From assembly GCF_900102695.1 (NCBI RefSeq), contig NZ_FMVW01000006.1, positions 62,001 to 126,000 of the forward strand: 64,000 nucleotides of DNA. Direction: 5' to 3'. The stretch is from Afifella marina DSM 2698 (GTDB lineage Bacteria > Pseudomonadota > Alphaproteobacteria > Rhizobiales > Afifellaceae). Numbering within the stretch: position 1 is the first letter of the stretch; each line of letters starts with the position of its first letter. Made by a program: the position numbers and the translations under genes. Below, in pieces: positions 1 to 8,684 of this stretch. Under the pieces are notes generated by a model. It ran no database searches and was not told the origin of the DNA. It saw nothing but the letters and a program-made list of their open reading frames with translations.

Positions 1-357
1 GATCCTGCTCTCGCCAGCGTCCTGGAGCGGCATATCAACGACCTCTTCGTCGAAACCGTGGCTCCCACCACCTATTCCGAACGTGTCCTGGCGCTGATCG
101 CCATCCATCTCGGCTTCACGAATATCACGCTCACCACCGTCTCCCGAGAGCTCGGCATCCCGCCGAGGACGCTTCAGCGCCGCCTCGCCGACGAAGGCAC
201 ATCCATCCGCAAATTGGTGCAGGACTACAGGAAGTCCCTTCTGCGCCGGCACAACGCAGCCGAGGGCGTAAACCGGTCACGCCTCGCTCAGGCGCTCGGC
301 TATGCTGACAGCACGGCTCTGTGGCGCGCCGAAAAGCGCTGGGAGGACGGCGACTAG
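1..357 (+). CDS. AraC-type transcriptional regulator, C-terminal part (5' end outside window)
   Basis: The frame is open from base 1 to the TAG at 355-357, so the gene starts upstream and only its last 118 codons are seen. The visible part looks like an AraC-family DNA-binding region with two helix-turn-helix units. The first lies around TTVSRELGIPPRTLQRRLADEG, where the recognition helix carries the typical PRTLQRRL pattern. The second ends in LAQALGYADSTALWRAEKRW, corresponding to the usual 'A..LGY...S.F.RAF.RW' signature. The protein would bind DNA and act as an activator or repressor; the ligand-binding half is missing, so the inducer is unknown. A GTG at 58 lies inside the open frame and is unlikely to be the true start. 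The downstream gene is convergent, so the regulator's target is not evident. Confidence 0.8.
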   Translation, partial: DPALASVLERHINDLFVETVAPTTYSERVLALIAIHLGFTNITLTTVSRELGIPPRTLQRRLADEGTSIRKLVQDYRKSLLRRHNAAEGVNRSRLAQALGYADSTALWRAEKRWEDGD

Positions 358-438
358 GCGCAGCCTCGGGCGTCCGCATACTCGCCTCCGGACCGGGGGA
401 CGGCCCCCAACCCGCCAAGCGACGAACGCCAGCCTTTG

Positions 439-1764
439 TCAGAATTCGGCGACCTTCCCGCCGGACCCGCGCGCGAACCGCGACAGCGCATATTGCTTGT
501 ACTCGACAATCGGTTCCTCTCCGGTGACGAGGTCGGCGATGAGATGCCCGGCCCCCGGACCGATCCCGAAACCATGGCCTGAAAAACCGGCGGCCAGCAG
601 AAACCCCTCCGGTCCCACATTCGGGTCGATGACCGGCACACCGTCGGGCGTGCTGTCAATATAGCCGCCCCAGCGGGCCTGCACCGACACCGCCTTTAGA
701 GGCGGCAGCAACTTTCGCGCCCGCGACAAGGTTTGCTCTGTCGCGCGCATGGACGGTGCGGGATCGAGAATACGCATCCTCTCCATGGGCGTTGGCCGGT
801 CGAGGGACCAGCGCCTGAGCGTTTCATGCCCGGCCCGCAATGCCGTGAGATCACCCGGCGACAGACTGCGCCAACGTTTGGCGAACATCGGCAGAAAGTG
901 CCGGGCGAAGCGCAGCTGCTGCAGCGTCGGATCCGTCTTCGCCATGCCCGAGACGGCAAGCGTGTAGCCGCCATCTCCGCGTCGCGTCACGGTCACCTCC
1001 GCCGTATGCAGTGCGTCGAGAAGCCCTTCAGCTCCCGGCTCCACGGAAAGAACGGAGGAGCGGATCGACGCCTGCGGAAAAACCACGCCGAGCTGCCGGC
1101 AAAACGAGGAGGCCCAGGCCCCACCCGACATCACCACCTGCCGCGTCCGGATAACGCCTTTTTCTGTCACAACCGCAGAGACGCGCCCGCCTTCCGTTTC
1201 GATGCCTCGGGCGGCACAGGATTGATGAACCGTGCCCCCGAACCGGATGATGCCTTCGGCGATCATCGGTGCCGCGCGGGCGGGGTCAGCAATCCCATCC
1301 GAGGGAGAAAAGACGCCGCCCTTCCAGGATTTTCCAGTGATGGCGCCCCGCGATGTGGCCTCCTCTCGGCTGAGAGGATGGCTCGTTACGCCCATCGTCG
1401 CGGCAAAGCGGCACCATTCCGCCCAGCCTTCGATCTCCTTCTCGTCGTTTGAGAGATATAGGAGGCCGGAGCGCCTGAACCCGAGACCCGGTCCGAGCTC
1501 CGCAGCGAGCTCGTCCCACAGTGCCAGGCTCTTGGTCGCCATCGGCAGTTCGCGTGCGTCACGGTTTTGCTGCCGGCACCAGCCCCAATTCCGGCTCGAC
1601 TGCTCGGCGCCGATCATCCCCTTCTCCAGGAGGGCGACCGCGACGCCCCGCTTGGCCAGAAAATATGCCGCCGTCGCCCCGATGATCCCGCCTCCGATCA
1701 CGACGACATCGGCGGCCGCCGGCAGTTTCGGGGATGAGGGAACGCTCAGCAATGGAACAGGCAT
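439..1764 (-). CDS. FAD-dependent amine/amino-acid oxidoreductase (DAO family)
   Basis: A 441-residue protein with an N-terminal Rossmann FAD motif (VVVIGGGIIGATAAYFLA, about residues 21-38) followed by an acidic end to the second strand (LLEKG). The C-terminal FAD segment GFSGHGFGIGPGAGHLIADL is typical of D-amino-acid oxidase/sarcosine oxidase relatives. The segment RNWGWCRQQNRD after the FAD site is common in bacterial members that oxidise secondary amines or D-amino acids. It should release an imino product, with FAD as cofactor, in the cytoplasm. The ATG at 1764 was chosen because GGAGAG lies just upstream; the frame stays open further upstream without other support. It is divergent from an Lrp-type regulator, a usual arrangement for amino-acid catabolic oxidases. 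The substrate cannot be read from sequence. Confidence 0.85.
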   Translation of the reverse strand: MPVPLLSVPSSPKLPAAADVVVIGGGIIGATAAYFLAKRGVAVALLEKGMIGAEQSSRNWGWCRQQNRDARELPMATKSLALWDELAAELGPGLGFRRSGLLYLSNDEKEIEGWAEWCRFAATMGVTSHPLSREEATSRGAITGKSWKGGVFSPSDGIADPARAAPMIAEGIIRFGGTVHQSCAARGIETEGGRVSAVVTEKGVIRTRQVVMSGGAWASSFCRQLGVVFPQASIRSSVLSVEPGAEGLLDALHTAEVTVTRRGDGGYTLAVSGMAKTDPTLQQLRFARHFLPMFAKRWRSLSPGDLTALRAGHETLRRWSLDRPTPMERMRILDPAPSMRATEQTLSRARKLLPPLKAVSVQARWGGYIDSTPDGVPVIDPNVGPEGFLLAAGFSGHGFGIGPGAGHLIADLVTGEEPIVEYKQYALSRFARGSGGKVAEF

Positions 1765-1985
1765 GAATCTCTCCAATCGCTCCGAATCTAGCATCGCGAT
1801 CGGTTCGGATAGGCGACAATCTCCCGCTTCAGCAGCAGAACATGCTGCGAAATATGCAAACGGCGGCAGCTTGTATTTCCGCCATGCACGCGCAGGCTGG
1901 TTGTCAGGAGGCTCAACTCGGCGCAATCTGCCGGCATCTTATGCCGTGCACGCCGGAGGAGGCCCCCCTGCCCACCAATTCGCGC

Positions 1986-2474
1986 ATGAAACTCGATATG
2001 ATCGATGTGAAAATCCTCTGCGAGCTGCAGAAGAACGGACGTATCACCAATGTCGAGCTGGCCGAGCTCGTCAATCTATCGCCAAGCCCCTGCCTGACCC
2101 GGATGAAGAAGCTGCAGGCTGCCGGCTATATCACCGGCTATTCGGCCCAGATCGATGTGAGCAAGATCGGGGAGACGCTGACCGTCTTCACCGAATTCAC
2201 CCTGAAAAATCACCGACATACCGACTTTTCGCGCTTTCAGGCGACGGTGGAGAAGATCGATTCCTGCGTGGAATGCCACCTCGTCTCGGGCGGTTACGAT
2301 TATCTCGTCAAATTCGTGACGGCCGGCATCGTGCATTACCAGACGATCATGGAAAAGCTCATCGACGACGACATCGGGATCGACAAGTATTTCAGCTTCG
2401 TGGTGATCAAATCGCCCTTCATCAAGGCGCATCTGCCGCTGACATCGCTGTTCCGCGACAAGCTTCACGCCTGA
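1986..2474 (+). CDS. Lrp/AsnC family transcriptional regulator
   Basis: A 162-residue protein of the usual Lrp/AsnC length. The N-terminal winged helix-turn-helix is MIDVKILCELQKNGRITN..ELAELVNLSPSPCLTRMKKL (residues 5-45). It is followed by the GYITGYSAQID linker and an alpha/beta ligand-binding (RAM) domain containing VSGGYDYLVKF. Such proteins form octamers, bind amino acids, and often control the divergent gene. Here that is the FAD oxidoreductase at 439-1764, which suggests an amino-acid-responsive switch. The ATG at 1986 gives the normal family N-terminus; ATG 1941 in the same frame is an alternative that would add 15 residues. The 222-bp gap to the oxidoreductase must hold both promoters. 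The gene converges on the ABC ATPase gene with 15 bp between stops. Confidence 0.88.
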   Translation: MKLDMIDVKILCELQKNGRITNVELAELVNLSPSPCLTRMKKLQAAGYITGYSAQIDVSKIGETLTVFTEFTLKNHRHTDFSRFQATVEKIDSCVECHLVSGGYDYLVKFVTAGIVHYQTIMEKLIDDDIGIDKYFSFVVIKSPFIKAHLPLTSLFRDKLHA

Positions 2475-2489
2475 GGAAAGCAGCGTCGT

Positions 2490-4154
2490 TCAGCGCCCAG
2501 CGACGGCCTGCATCAGCTCGTTGTCCTGCTCGAGGCGATCGAGCCAGTTGGTGTCGAGCTGTGGCACAGAGGATATCAAAAGACGGGAATAGGGATGCTC
2601 GGCACCGGACTTCATGCGGTTCGTCGGCATCTCCTCCACCTTCTCTCCCTGATACATCACCACGACCTCGTCGCAGATCGCCTCGACCGTCGACAGATCG
2701 TGGCTGATGAACATGTAGGAAAGGCCGAGCTCTCGCTGCAATTCATCGAGGAGCTTCAGGATGGCGGCCGCCACCACTGTATCTAGCGCCGACGTGATCT
2801 CATCGCAGAGGATCAGCTCAGGTTTCGCGGCCAGGGCGCGCGCCAGGTTGACGCGCTGCTTCTGGCCGCCCGATAATTCGCTCGGCAGACGGTGTTTCAA
2901 GGCGGCCGGCAGGCGCACCATATCGAGCAGCCGGTCGACCTCCGCCTCCCGCTGACGCCCTCTCACGCCGTGATAGAAGGTGAGCGGCCGACCCAGAATT
3001 GCCCGCACCGGCCGATTGGGGTTGAGAGCGGTGTCGGCGAGCTGAAAGACGATCTGCATCTTGCGCAGTTCTTCACGGCTGCGCCCGCTCACACTTTTCG
3101 CAAGTTCCCGCCCCTCGAACGTCACGCTGCCTGAGGATTGTGGCAGAAGCCCCGAAATGACGCGCGCCAGCGTCGACTTCCCGCTGCCAGATTCGCCGAT
3201 GATCCCGAGGCTCTCCCCCGCCGCAAGTCGGAAGGTGACGTCCTTGAGTGCGAGAAAGCTTGGCTGGCTGTCGGAGCCGGTCGGTCCGTAACCGGCGCTG
3301 AGATTCTTCACCTCCAGAATGGCGTTTCTCTGCGCCATGGCACGCGGATCCGCCGGCGCGCGCTCGACGGGATGAAAGGCTGCGATGAGCTCTTTCGTAT
3401 AGGCGTGCTGCGGAGTGTGGACGATCTTCTCCGTCTCGGCCACTTCCTGCACTTCGCCGCCCTTCAGAACGACGATGCGGTCGGCGATCTGCGCGACGAC
3501 GGCAAGATCGTGCGAGACATAGATCCCGGCCATATTCCGATCGGCGATGACCGACTTGAAGGCGCGCAGGACTTCGATCTGTGTGGTCACGTCGAGAGCC
3601 GTCGTCGGCTCGTCGAACACCATCACCTCGGGATCGCCGATCAGCGCCATCGCCGCCGCCAGCCTCTGCAATTGTCCGCCCGACACCTGATGCGGATAGC
3701 GCGCGCCGATCGTCTCCGGATTGGGCAGCGACAGCGCCCGGAAGAGGTCGACGGCCTTGCGGCGCGCATCCTCCGGCGGCATCAGTTGATGAATGCGGGA
3801 GACCTCCACCACCTGTTCCATGATGGTCTGGGAGGGATCGAAGGCCGCCGCGGCCGATTGCGGCACATAAGCGACCTGCTGGCCGCGCACGTGCTGGCGC
3901 TCTGCCTCGCTCATCGCCACCATGTCGCGGCCGGCAACCAACACCTTGCCGCGGGTGATCCTGCAGCCCGGGCGCGTGTACCCCAGAAGCGTCAATGCGA
4001 TCGTGGTTTTGCCGGAGCCGCTTTCGCCGATCAAAGCGACCACCTCGCCCTCGGCTACCTCGATGTCGACACCCTTGATGATATCCACGACACGTCCGGA
4101 ATCGGTCTTCGCGGCGACGGCGAGATCACGAATTTCGACGATATTGCCCATCAT
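2490..4154 (-). CDS. Dipeptide/opine-type ABC transporter, fused double ATPase (DppD-DppF)
   Basis: A 554-residue protein with two complete ABC nucleotide-binding domains in one chain. The first has Walker A GESGSGKTT at residues 43-51, signature VSGGQLQR and Walker [12 protein letters not shown]. The second begins near residue 280, with Walker [10 protein letters not shown], signature LSGGQKQR and Walker B ILCDEITSALD. It drives import through the two permeases encoded just upstream at the inner membrane. The fused form replaces the two separate ATPases of classic Dpp/Opp systems and of the other two importers in this window. The start overlaps the permease stop (ATGA), indicating translational coupling; the next codon is also ATG. 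It is the last gene of the operon. Confidence 0.93.
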   Translation of the reverse strand: MMGNIVEIRDLAVAAKTDSGRVVDIIKGVDIEVAEGEVVALIGESGSGKTTIALTLLGYTRPGCRITRGKVLVAGRDMVAMSEAERQHVRGQQVAYVPQSAAAAFDPSQTIMEQVVEVSRIHQLMPPEDARRKAVDLFRALSLPNPETIGARYPHQVSGGQLQRLAAAMALIGDPEVMVFDEPTTALDVTTQIEVLRAFKSVIADRNMAGIYVSHDLAVVAQIADRIVVLKGGEVQEVAETEKIVHTPQHAYTKELIAAFHPVERAPADPRAMAQRNAILEVKNLSAGYGPTGSDSQPSFLALKDVTFRLAAGESLGIIGESGSGKSTLARVISGLLPQSSGSVTFEGRELAKSVSGRSREELRKMQIVFQLADTALNPNRPVRAILGRPLTFYHGVRGRQREAEVDRLLDMVRLPAALKHRLPSELSGGQKQRVNLARALAAKPELILCDEITSALDTVVAAAILKLLDELQRELGLSYMFISHDLSTVEAICDEVVVMYQGEKVEEMPTNRMKSGAEHPYSRLLISSVPQLDTNWLDRLEQDNELMQAVAGR

Positions 4155-4996
4155 GCGCTCCGATCGCGGATGCGGGTCGGCAGATTGTCGATCAGCATGT
4201 TGACCGAGATGGTGAGGCTCGCAATCGCGATCGAAGGGAAGATGACGGCAGGCGCACCGTATGGCAGGCCGGCGAGGTTCTCACGCACCAGGCCGCCCCA
4301 ATCGGCATTCGGCGGTTGCACGCCGAGGCCCAGGAAAGACAGGCCGGAGAGAAGCAGCACGATGAAGACGAAGCGCAGGCCGAAATCGGCCAGCACCGGG
4401 CCGATGATGTTCGGCAAGATTTCCTCGCGAATGATGTAGACGGTGCCCTCCCCCCGCGCCCGCGCGACCGTCACGAAATCCATCGTGTTGGTGTTGGCGG
4501 CGAGCGAACGGGCGAAACGATAGCTGCCGGGCGCATAGATGAGCGCCAGCGTCATGATCAGCACGGGGATGGAGCTGCCGACGCCGGCAACGACCACAAG
4601 CCCGAACATGAGCGAGGGGATGGCGTTGAGCGCGTCGAGAAAGCGCGACAGGGCCGTGTCGAAGAAGCCGCCCACGACAGCGGCGATCATCCCGAGCGCC
4701 ACGCCGACGAAACAGGCGAGCGATACCGCAGCGAAGGCGATGCCCACCGTGTAGCGCGCGCCCATCAAGATGCGCGAGAGGATATCCCGGCCGAGATAGT
4801 CGGTCCCGAGCCAGAATTTCTGCGACATCGGTCCGAAGAAATCGAAATCGACGATCTTGCCGACCGGATAGGGCACGAGTAGCGGGGCGCAGATTGCAAT
4901 CACGATCCAGAACAGGACGATCGCGGCGCCGATCGTTCCTACGGTGTTGATATGAAATCCTGTGCGGCGTCTGGCGGAGGCGGCGAGAGCTTTCAC
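4151..4996 (-). CDS. ABC transporter permease, DppC type
   Basis: A 281-residue inner-membrane permease of the binding-protein-dependent peptide importer family. An N-terminal segment and membrane helix (IGAAIVLFWIVIAICAPLLV) are followed by the DppC-type loop with WLGTDYLGRDILSRILMGAR. Further helices follow, with the cytoplasmic EAA-like loop near ARGEGTVYIIREEILPN that couples to the ATPase. It pairs with the DppB-type subunit encoded immediately upstream; the two genes overlap by four bases. The substrate is not predictable, but the surrounding amine/amide enzymes suggest a small nitrogen-containing compound or peptide. Confidence 0.92.
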   Translation of the reverse strand: MKALAASARRRTGFHINTVGTIGAAIVLFWIVIAICAPLLVPYPVGKIVDFDFFGPMSQKFWLGTDYLGRDILSRILMGARYTVGIAFAAVSLACFVGVALGMIAAVVGGFFDTALSRFLDALNAIPSLMFGLVVVAGVGSSIPVLIMTLALIYAPGSYRFARSLAANTNTMDFVTVARARGEGTVYIIREEILPNIIGPVLADFGLRFVFIVLLLSGLSFLGLGVQPPNADWGGLVRENLAGLPYGAPAVIFPSIAIASLTISVNMLIDNLPTRIRDRSA

Positions 4997-5946
4997 TGGC
5001 GCAGCCTCGGGTTGGACGCGATCGCAACGACGTCGGCAATCAGGATCAGCAACAGATAGCTCAGGCAGAACAGCATCGCGCAGGTTTGGATGAGGGGAAG
5101 ATCGCGGGTCGCGACGGCATCCACCATCAGCTTGGCAACGCCCGGATAGTTGAAGATCGTCTCCACGATGATCACGCCTCCGAGGAGATAGGAGAGCGAC
5201 AGGGCCATAGCGTTCGCAATCGGACCGAGCGCGTTCGGCAACGCATGTCTCATGACCATTCGTCGCCGCGTTGCCCCCTTGAGGAGCGCCATCTCGACAT
5301 AGGGGGTGTTGATCGTATCGATCACGGCGGCGCGGGTCATGCGGATCATTTGAGCCGAGACGACGAAGCTCAATGTGATCACCGGCATGGCATAGACACG
5401 CAGGAGCTCACCCAGACCGTGCACTTCATTGGCGAAGGAGAGCGCCGGCAGCCAGCCGAGATAGACAGCGAAAATCAAGACGGCGAGGGTCGCGACCATG
5501 AATTCCGGAACGGAGATCACGGTCACCGTGAAGACCGATACGAGCCGATCGTAGAACGAGCCGCGGAACATGGCCGCCGTCACACCGAGAAAAAGCGACA
5601 GAGGCACGGAAAAGAGCGTGGTGACGGCTCCGAGCTTCAGGGAGTTCACGAGGCGCCCGGAAATCAGGTCTGCCACGTCGCGGTTGTTGGCATAGGACCG
5701 TCCGAAATCGCCCGTCACCAGACCACCGAGCCAGTGCCCGAAGCGCAGGATCGCTGGCTGGTCGAGATGCATCGCCTTGCGAAGCCCTGCCACCGCCTCC
5801 GGCGTCGCCGACTGTCCGAGAAGGATTTGTGCGACGTCGCCCGGTAAAAGCTCCGTGGCCGCGAAGACAGCAAACGCAACAATGACGAGGGAGACGAGCA
5901 TAATCCCAACGCGACGGATGATAAGACCGGCAATCATGGAATTCAT
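4993..5946 (-). CDS. ABC transporter permease, DppB type
   Basis: A 317-residue permease with the DppB-type N-terminal helix (IIRRVGIMLVSLVIVAFAVF) and the ELLPGDVAQILLG segment matching the usual 'PGDP' region. The periplasmic loop contains LGGLVTGDFGRSYANNRDV. The EAA loop is near LLKGATRRRMVMRHALPNALGP, and the C-terminal part carries NYPGVAKLMVDAVATRDLPLIQ. It forms a heterodimeric channel with the DppC-type product encoded next. The start at 5946 has AAGGAGAG about eight bases upstream; a second ATG nine bases later is possible. It lies 78 bp after the substrate-binding protein gene, within the same operon. Confidence 0.92.
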   Translation of the reverse strand: MNSMIAGLIIRRVGIMLVSLVIVAFAVFAATELLPGDVAQILLGQSATPEAVAGLRKAMHLDQPAILRFGHWLGGLVTGDFGRSYANNRDVADLISGRLVNSLKLGAVTTLFSVPLSLFLGVTAAMFRGSFYDRLVSVFTVTVISVPEFMVATLAVLIFAVYLGWLPALSFANEVHGLGELLRVYAMPVITLSFVVSAQMIRMTRAAVIDTINTPYVEMALLKGATRRRMVMRHALPNALGPIANAMALSLSYLLGGVIIVETIFNYPGVAKLMVDAVATRDLPLIQTCAMLFCLSYLLLILIADVVAIASNPRLRQ

Positions 5947-6024
5947 GCAGCTCTCTCTCCTTCGTTCTTCGGGCGCGATAGGCCGAGCATCCAGGCTTGC
6001 AGGATGGCTCGGCCTTCAGCTCTC

Positions 6025-7653
6025 TTAGTCGTCGAGCCAGACATATTCGGCGAAGGCGTAACCCATCATGCCGCCCAACGGATTGGGCTGCAGGCCCTTC
6101 AGCTTCGAAGACAAGGCATCGACATTGGCGATCCAGACCGGAATGATGGTGCCGGCATCTTCCGACACCATCACCTGCATCTCGTCGTAGATCTCCTTGC
6201 GCTTGGCCTCATCGAGGGTGCCGCGCGCCTCCACCAGCATCTTGTCGAATTTTTCAGACTGGTAGCGGCTCTCGTTCCACGGCGCGTCGGAGGTGTAGAG
6301 GAGAGAGAAAAGAATATCCGGCGTCGGCCGCGGATTGATGTTGCCGAAGTGTACGGGCGCCTTCAGCCAGTAGTTCGACCAGTAGCCATCGGAAGGGACG
6401 CGCTGCACTTCGAACGGCATGCCGATCTCTGCGCCCGCTTGCTGCACCACCATCGCCATGTCGATCGACGAGGTGGCGGCCGTCGAGGCGACGATCGGGA
6501 TCGACTGGCCCAGCACGCCGGCCTTCTCGAAGAGCTTCTTCGCCTTTTCCGGATCGTAATCCTTTGGCTTCAAATCTTCATTGTAATAGCGGTCATTCGG
6601 CGACACCGGCTGATCGTTTGCAATGACGGCCAGGTCACGCATGACGGAGCGGGCGATGACCTCGCGATTGACGAGGTATTTGAGACCGTCGACAAAATCC
6701 TTCTTGTCGCCCGGCGCCATATCGAGGCGGACGTTGAGATTGGTGTAATTGCCCGACGTGGTTTTTGACAGGGTGACCGTATCAATCGTCTCCAGCCGCC
6801 TGATCGAGCGCGGATTGACCATGGCCGCAAGTGCAATGTCACCCGACAGAAGCGCGTTTACCCGCGCTGTTTCATCCGGGATCGCGATGAACTCAATGGA
6901 ATCGAGATAGGGAAGATTCTCCTTCCAGTAACTCTCGTTGCGCACGCCGACCGATTTGACGCCGGGTTCGAAGGTCTCGCACTTGAAAGCGCCGGTCCCG
7001 TTCGCCGTGGTGAAGTCGGTCGTGCCGTCGGCGATGATCATGAAGTGGTGCAGAGACAGAATGATCGGCAGGTCGGCGTTGGGGGCGCTCAGCACGATCT
7101 CCAGAACCCGGTCATCGACCTTCTTGAAGGTTTCCATCTGCTGGGCCATGGCGTTCGCCTTGGAGCCGACAGATTCATCCTTATGGCGTTGGAGCGAGTA
7201 GATGACGTCGTCCGTCGTCAGCGTCTTGCCGTCGTGGAACGTGACGTCCGGGCGCAGGGTGATCTTCCACGTCTTGGCATCGTCGGACTCGACGCTTTCA
7301 GCGAGCTCCATTTGGACCGCGGCCTTCTCGTCGAGAAAGGTCAACCGGTTATAGAAGGAGCAGCACCGCACATAATCGGTTGAGAGAGAGGCCTTTGCGG
7401 GATCGAGTGTGTCAGCCGTCGAGGAAGACCAGCCGGCGGCCGTGATCGAGCCGCCCTTCTTCGGGGTCGCGGCGAAGGCCGCCGTCGCACGTGTCATGAT
7501 GGCGCTTCCGGCCGCCATCGCCACGCCGCTCGCCGCAAGAAGACGCAAGAGATCGCGGCGTGAAGCGCCTCGTCGGATGGCCTCCTCCACCATCGCATCG
7601 TCGCGCCTCGTCCAATTCGTGACGTCCCAGCTCGTCCGGTCATTCTGGCTCAT
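6025..7653 (-). CDS. Periplasmic substrate-binding protein (SBP family 5) with Tat signal
   Basis: A 542-residue extracytoplasmic solute-binding protein of the dipeptide/oligopeptide/opine class. The N-terminus carries a twin-arginine signal, SRRDLLRLLAASG (Arg32-Arg33), followed by an alanine-rich hydrophobic stretch, so it is probably exported folded by the Tat system. The mature part has typical family features such as WKITLRPDVTFHDGKTLTTDDVIYSLQRHKD, NGTGAFKCETFEPG and the YDPEKAKKLFEKAG segment. It would deliver substrate to the permeases encoded downstream. It sits between the HAD hydrolase gene (60 bp upstream) and dppB. The other two binding proteins in the window have Sec-type signals instead. 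Confidence 0.92.
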   Translation of the reverse strand: MSQNDRTSWDVTNWTRRDDAMVEEAIRRGASRRDLLRLLAASGVAMAAGSAIMTRATAAFAATPKKGGSITAAGWSSSTADTLDPAKASLSTDYVRCCSFYNRLTFLDEKAAVQMELAESVESDDAKTWKITLRPDVTFHDGKTLTTDDVIYSLQRHKDESVGSKANAMAQQMETFKKVDDRVLEIVLSAPNADLPIILSLHHFMIIADGTTDFTTANGTGAFKCETFEPGVKSVGVRNESYWKENLPYLDSIEFIAIPDETARVNALLSGDIALAAMVNPRSIRRLETIDTVTLSKTTSGNYTNLNVRLDMAPGDKKDFVDGLKYLVNREVIARSVMRDLAVIANDQPVSPNDRYYNEDLKPKDYDPEKAKKLFEKAGVLGQSIPIVASTAATSSIDMAMVVQQAGAEIGMPFEVQRVPSDGYWSNYWLKAPVHFGNINPRPTPDILFSLLYTSDAPWNESRYQSEKFDKMLVEARGTLDEAKRKEIYDEMQVMVSEDAGTIIPVWIANVDALSSKLKGLQPNPLGGMMGYAFAEYVWLDD

Positions 7654-7713
7654 GCGTCGGTCCTTTCCGGTGACAAAGAGGTGGCATCCCGTCTTAGCGC
7701 GGTTTGAAACAGG

Positions 7714-8421
7714 TCAGGGCTGGTCGACGGCCTCCGCCAATGCAGCCAGGGACGTGAAGTGATAGTCCGGCTCGGTGAACCGCTCAGGGGCGATCGTGCC
7801 GCCATAGCCTTTCCGGCCGTGACGGCGCTCGATCCAACAATTGGTGAGGCCGAGCTGCCGAGAGACGCCGATATCGTGATACTGGCTCTGGGCCACGTGC
7901 AGGATGTCGGCCTTCTCGATCCCCTCGCCCTTCAAATCGGCGAGCACCGCCTCGAAGAAGGCCGGGTCGGGCTTTTCAGTCCCTGTGTCATCGACCGTGA
8001 AGGACCTGTGAAATGGCTTACCGAGTTCGTCCGAGAAGCGCTCGAAGGCCCAGCGCTGCGCATTGGTCATGGCAACGAGCCGGAAGCGACGGCGCAATTT
8101 CGCAAGAGCCCCGCGGCTGTCGGAAAAGGCCGGTGCAGAGGCGACGGCTTCGACGACCCGGGCGCCATATTCCTCACCGCGCGGGAGGTGCATCTTCGCG
8201 GCAATCTCGTCGTAGCAGCGAGCGACGTCGTCAGGGAATCGACCGGCACCCGGACCCCGGCGGCTCTCACGGTAGATAGCGAGAGCCTCCTCGCCATCGA
8301 GCGTCGCACCTACCTCTGCCGCAAGGCTGGCGAGCCCGTTTTTGATGCCCGTTTCAAAGTCAATGAGCGTGCCCACGACATCGAAGGTCAGGACTTTGAA
8401 AGTCGCCAGTTTGCGGGTCAC
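7714..8421 (-). CDS. HAD-superfamily hydrolase, haloacid dehalogenase type II-like
   Basis: A 235-residue HAD hydrolase. The nucleophile motif is TFDVVGTLIDF with Asp14. The second position after it is Val, so the usual phosphatase DxDxT acid is missing, as in L-2-haloacid dehalogenases (DxYGT). Motif II is in MTNAQRW and motif III/IV in TEKPDPAFFEAVL and HVAQSQYHDIGVSRQLG. It may dehalogenate a 2-haloacid or act on another small organic acid; a phosphatase is less likely. The GTG at 8421 was chosen because GGAGGA precedes it and the protein then starts directly before the core motif. It is followed closely by the ABC importer genes. A second HAD protein of the same subclass is encoded at 13403. 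Confidence 0.82.
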   Translation of the reverse strand: MTRKLATFKVLTFDVVGTLIDFETGIKNGLASLAAEVGATLDGEEALAIYRESRRGPGAGRFPDDVARCYDEIAAKMHLPRGEEYGARVVEAVASAPAFSDSRGALAKLRRRFRLVAMTNAQRWAFERFSDELGKPFHRSFTVDDTGTEKPDPAFFEAVLADLKGEGIEKADILHVAQSQYHDIGVSRQLGLTNCWIERRHGRKGYGGTIAPERFTEPDYHFTSLAALAEAVDQP

Positions 8422-8684
8422 GCCTTCCTCCGCCTTGAACGCCCACGAGAGACTCCGCCATCTGGCAGCATAATCTTCCGCGATGTGGCACCGGTGCATT
8501 CAACGCCGCCGGGCGATTGCTTTGGTCAGAAATCAGCCCGGTTTTGTACTCCGTCGACTATGATGTGCTTTCTTTCCAGGAATGCAGTCTCGCAGGTGGA
8601 CCCTGTATGAGGTTCCGAATGCGGGCAACATCACAGCATAATCTGTCGATTTTCGCAGCAAGTCGGATTTTGCTGAAGCACTTC

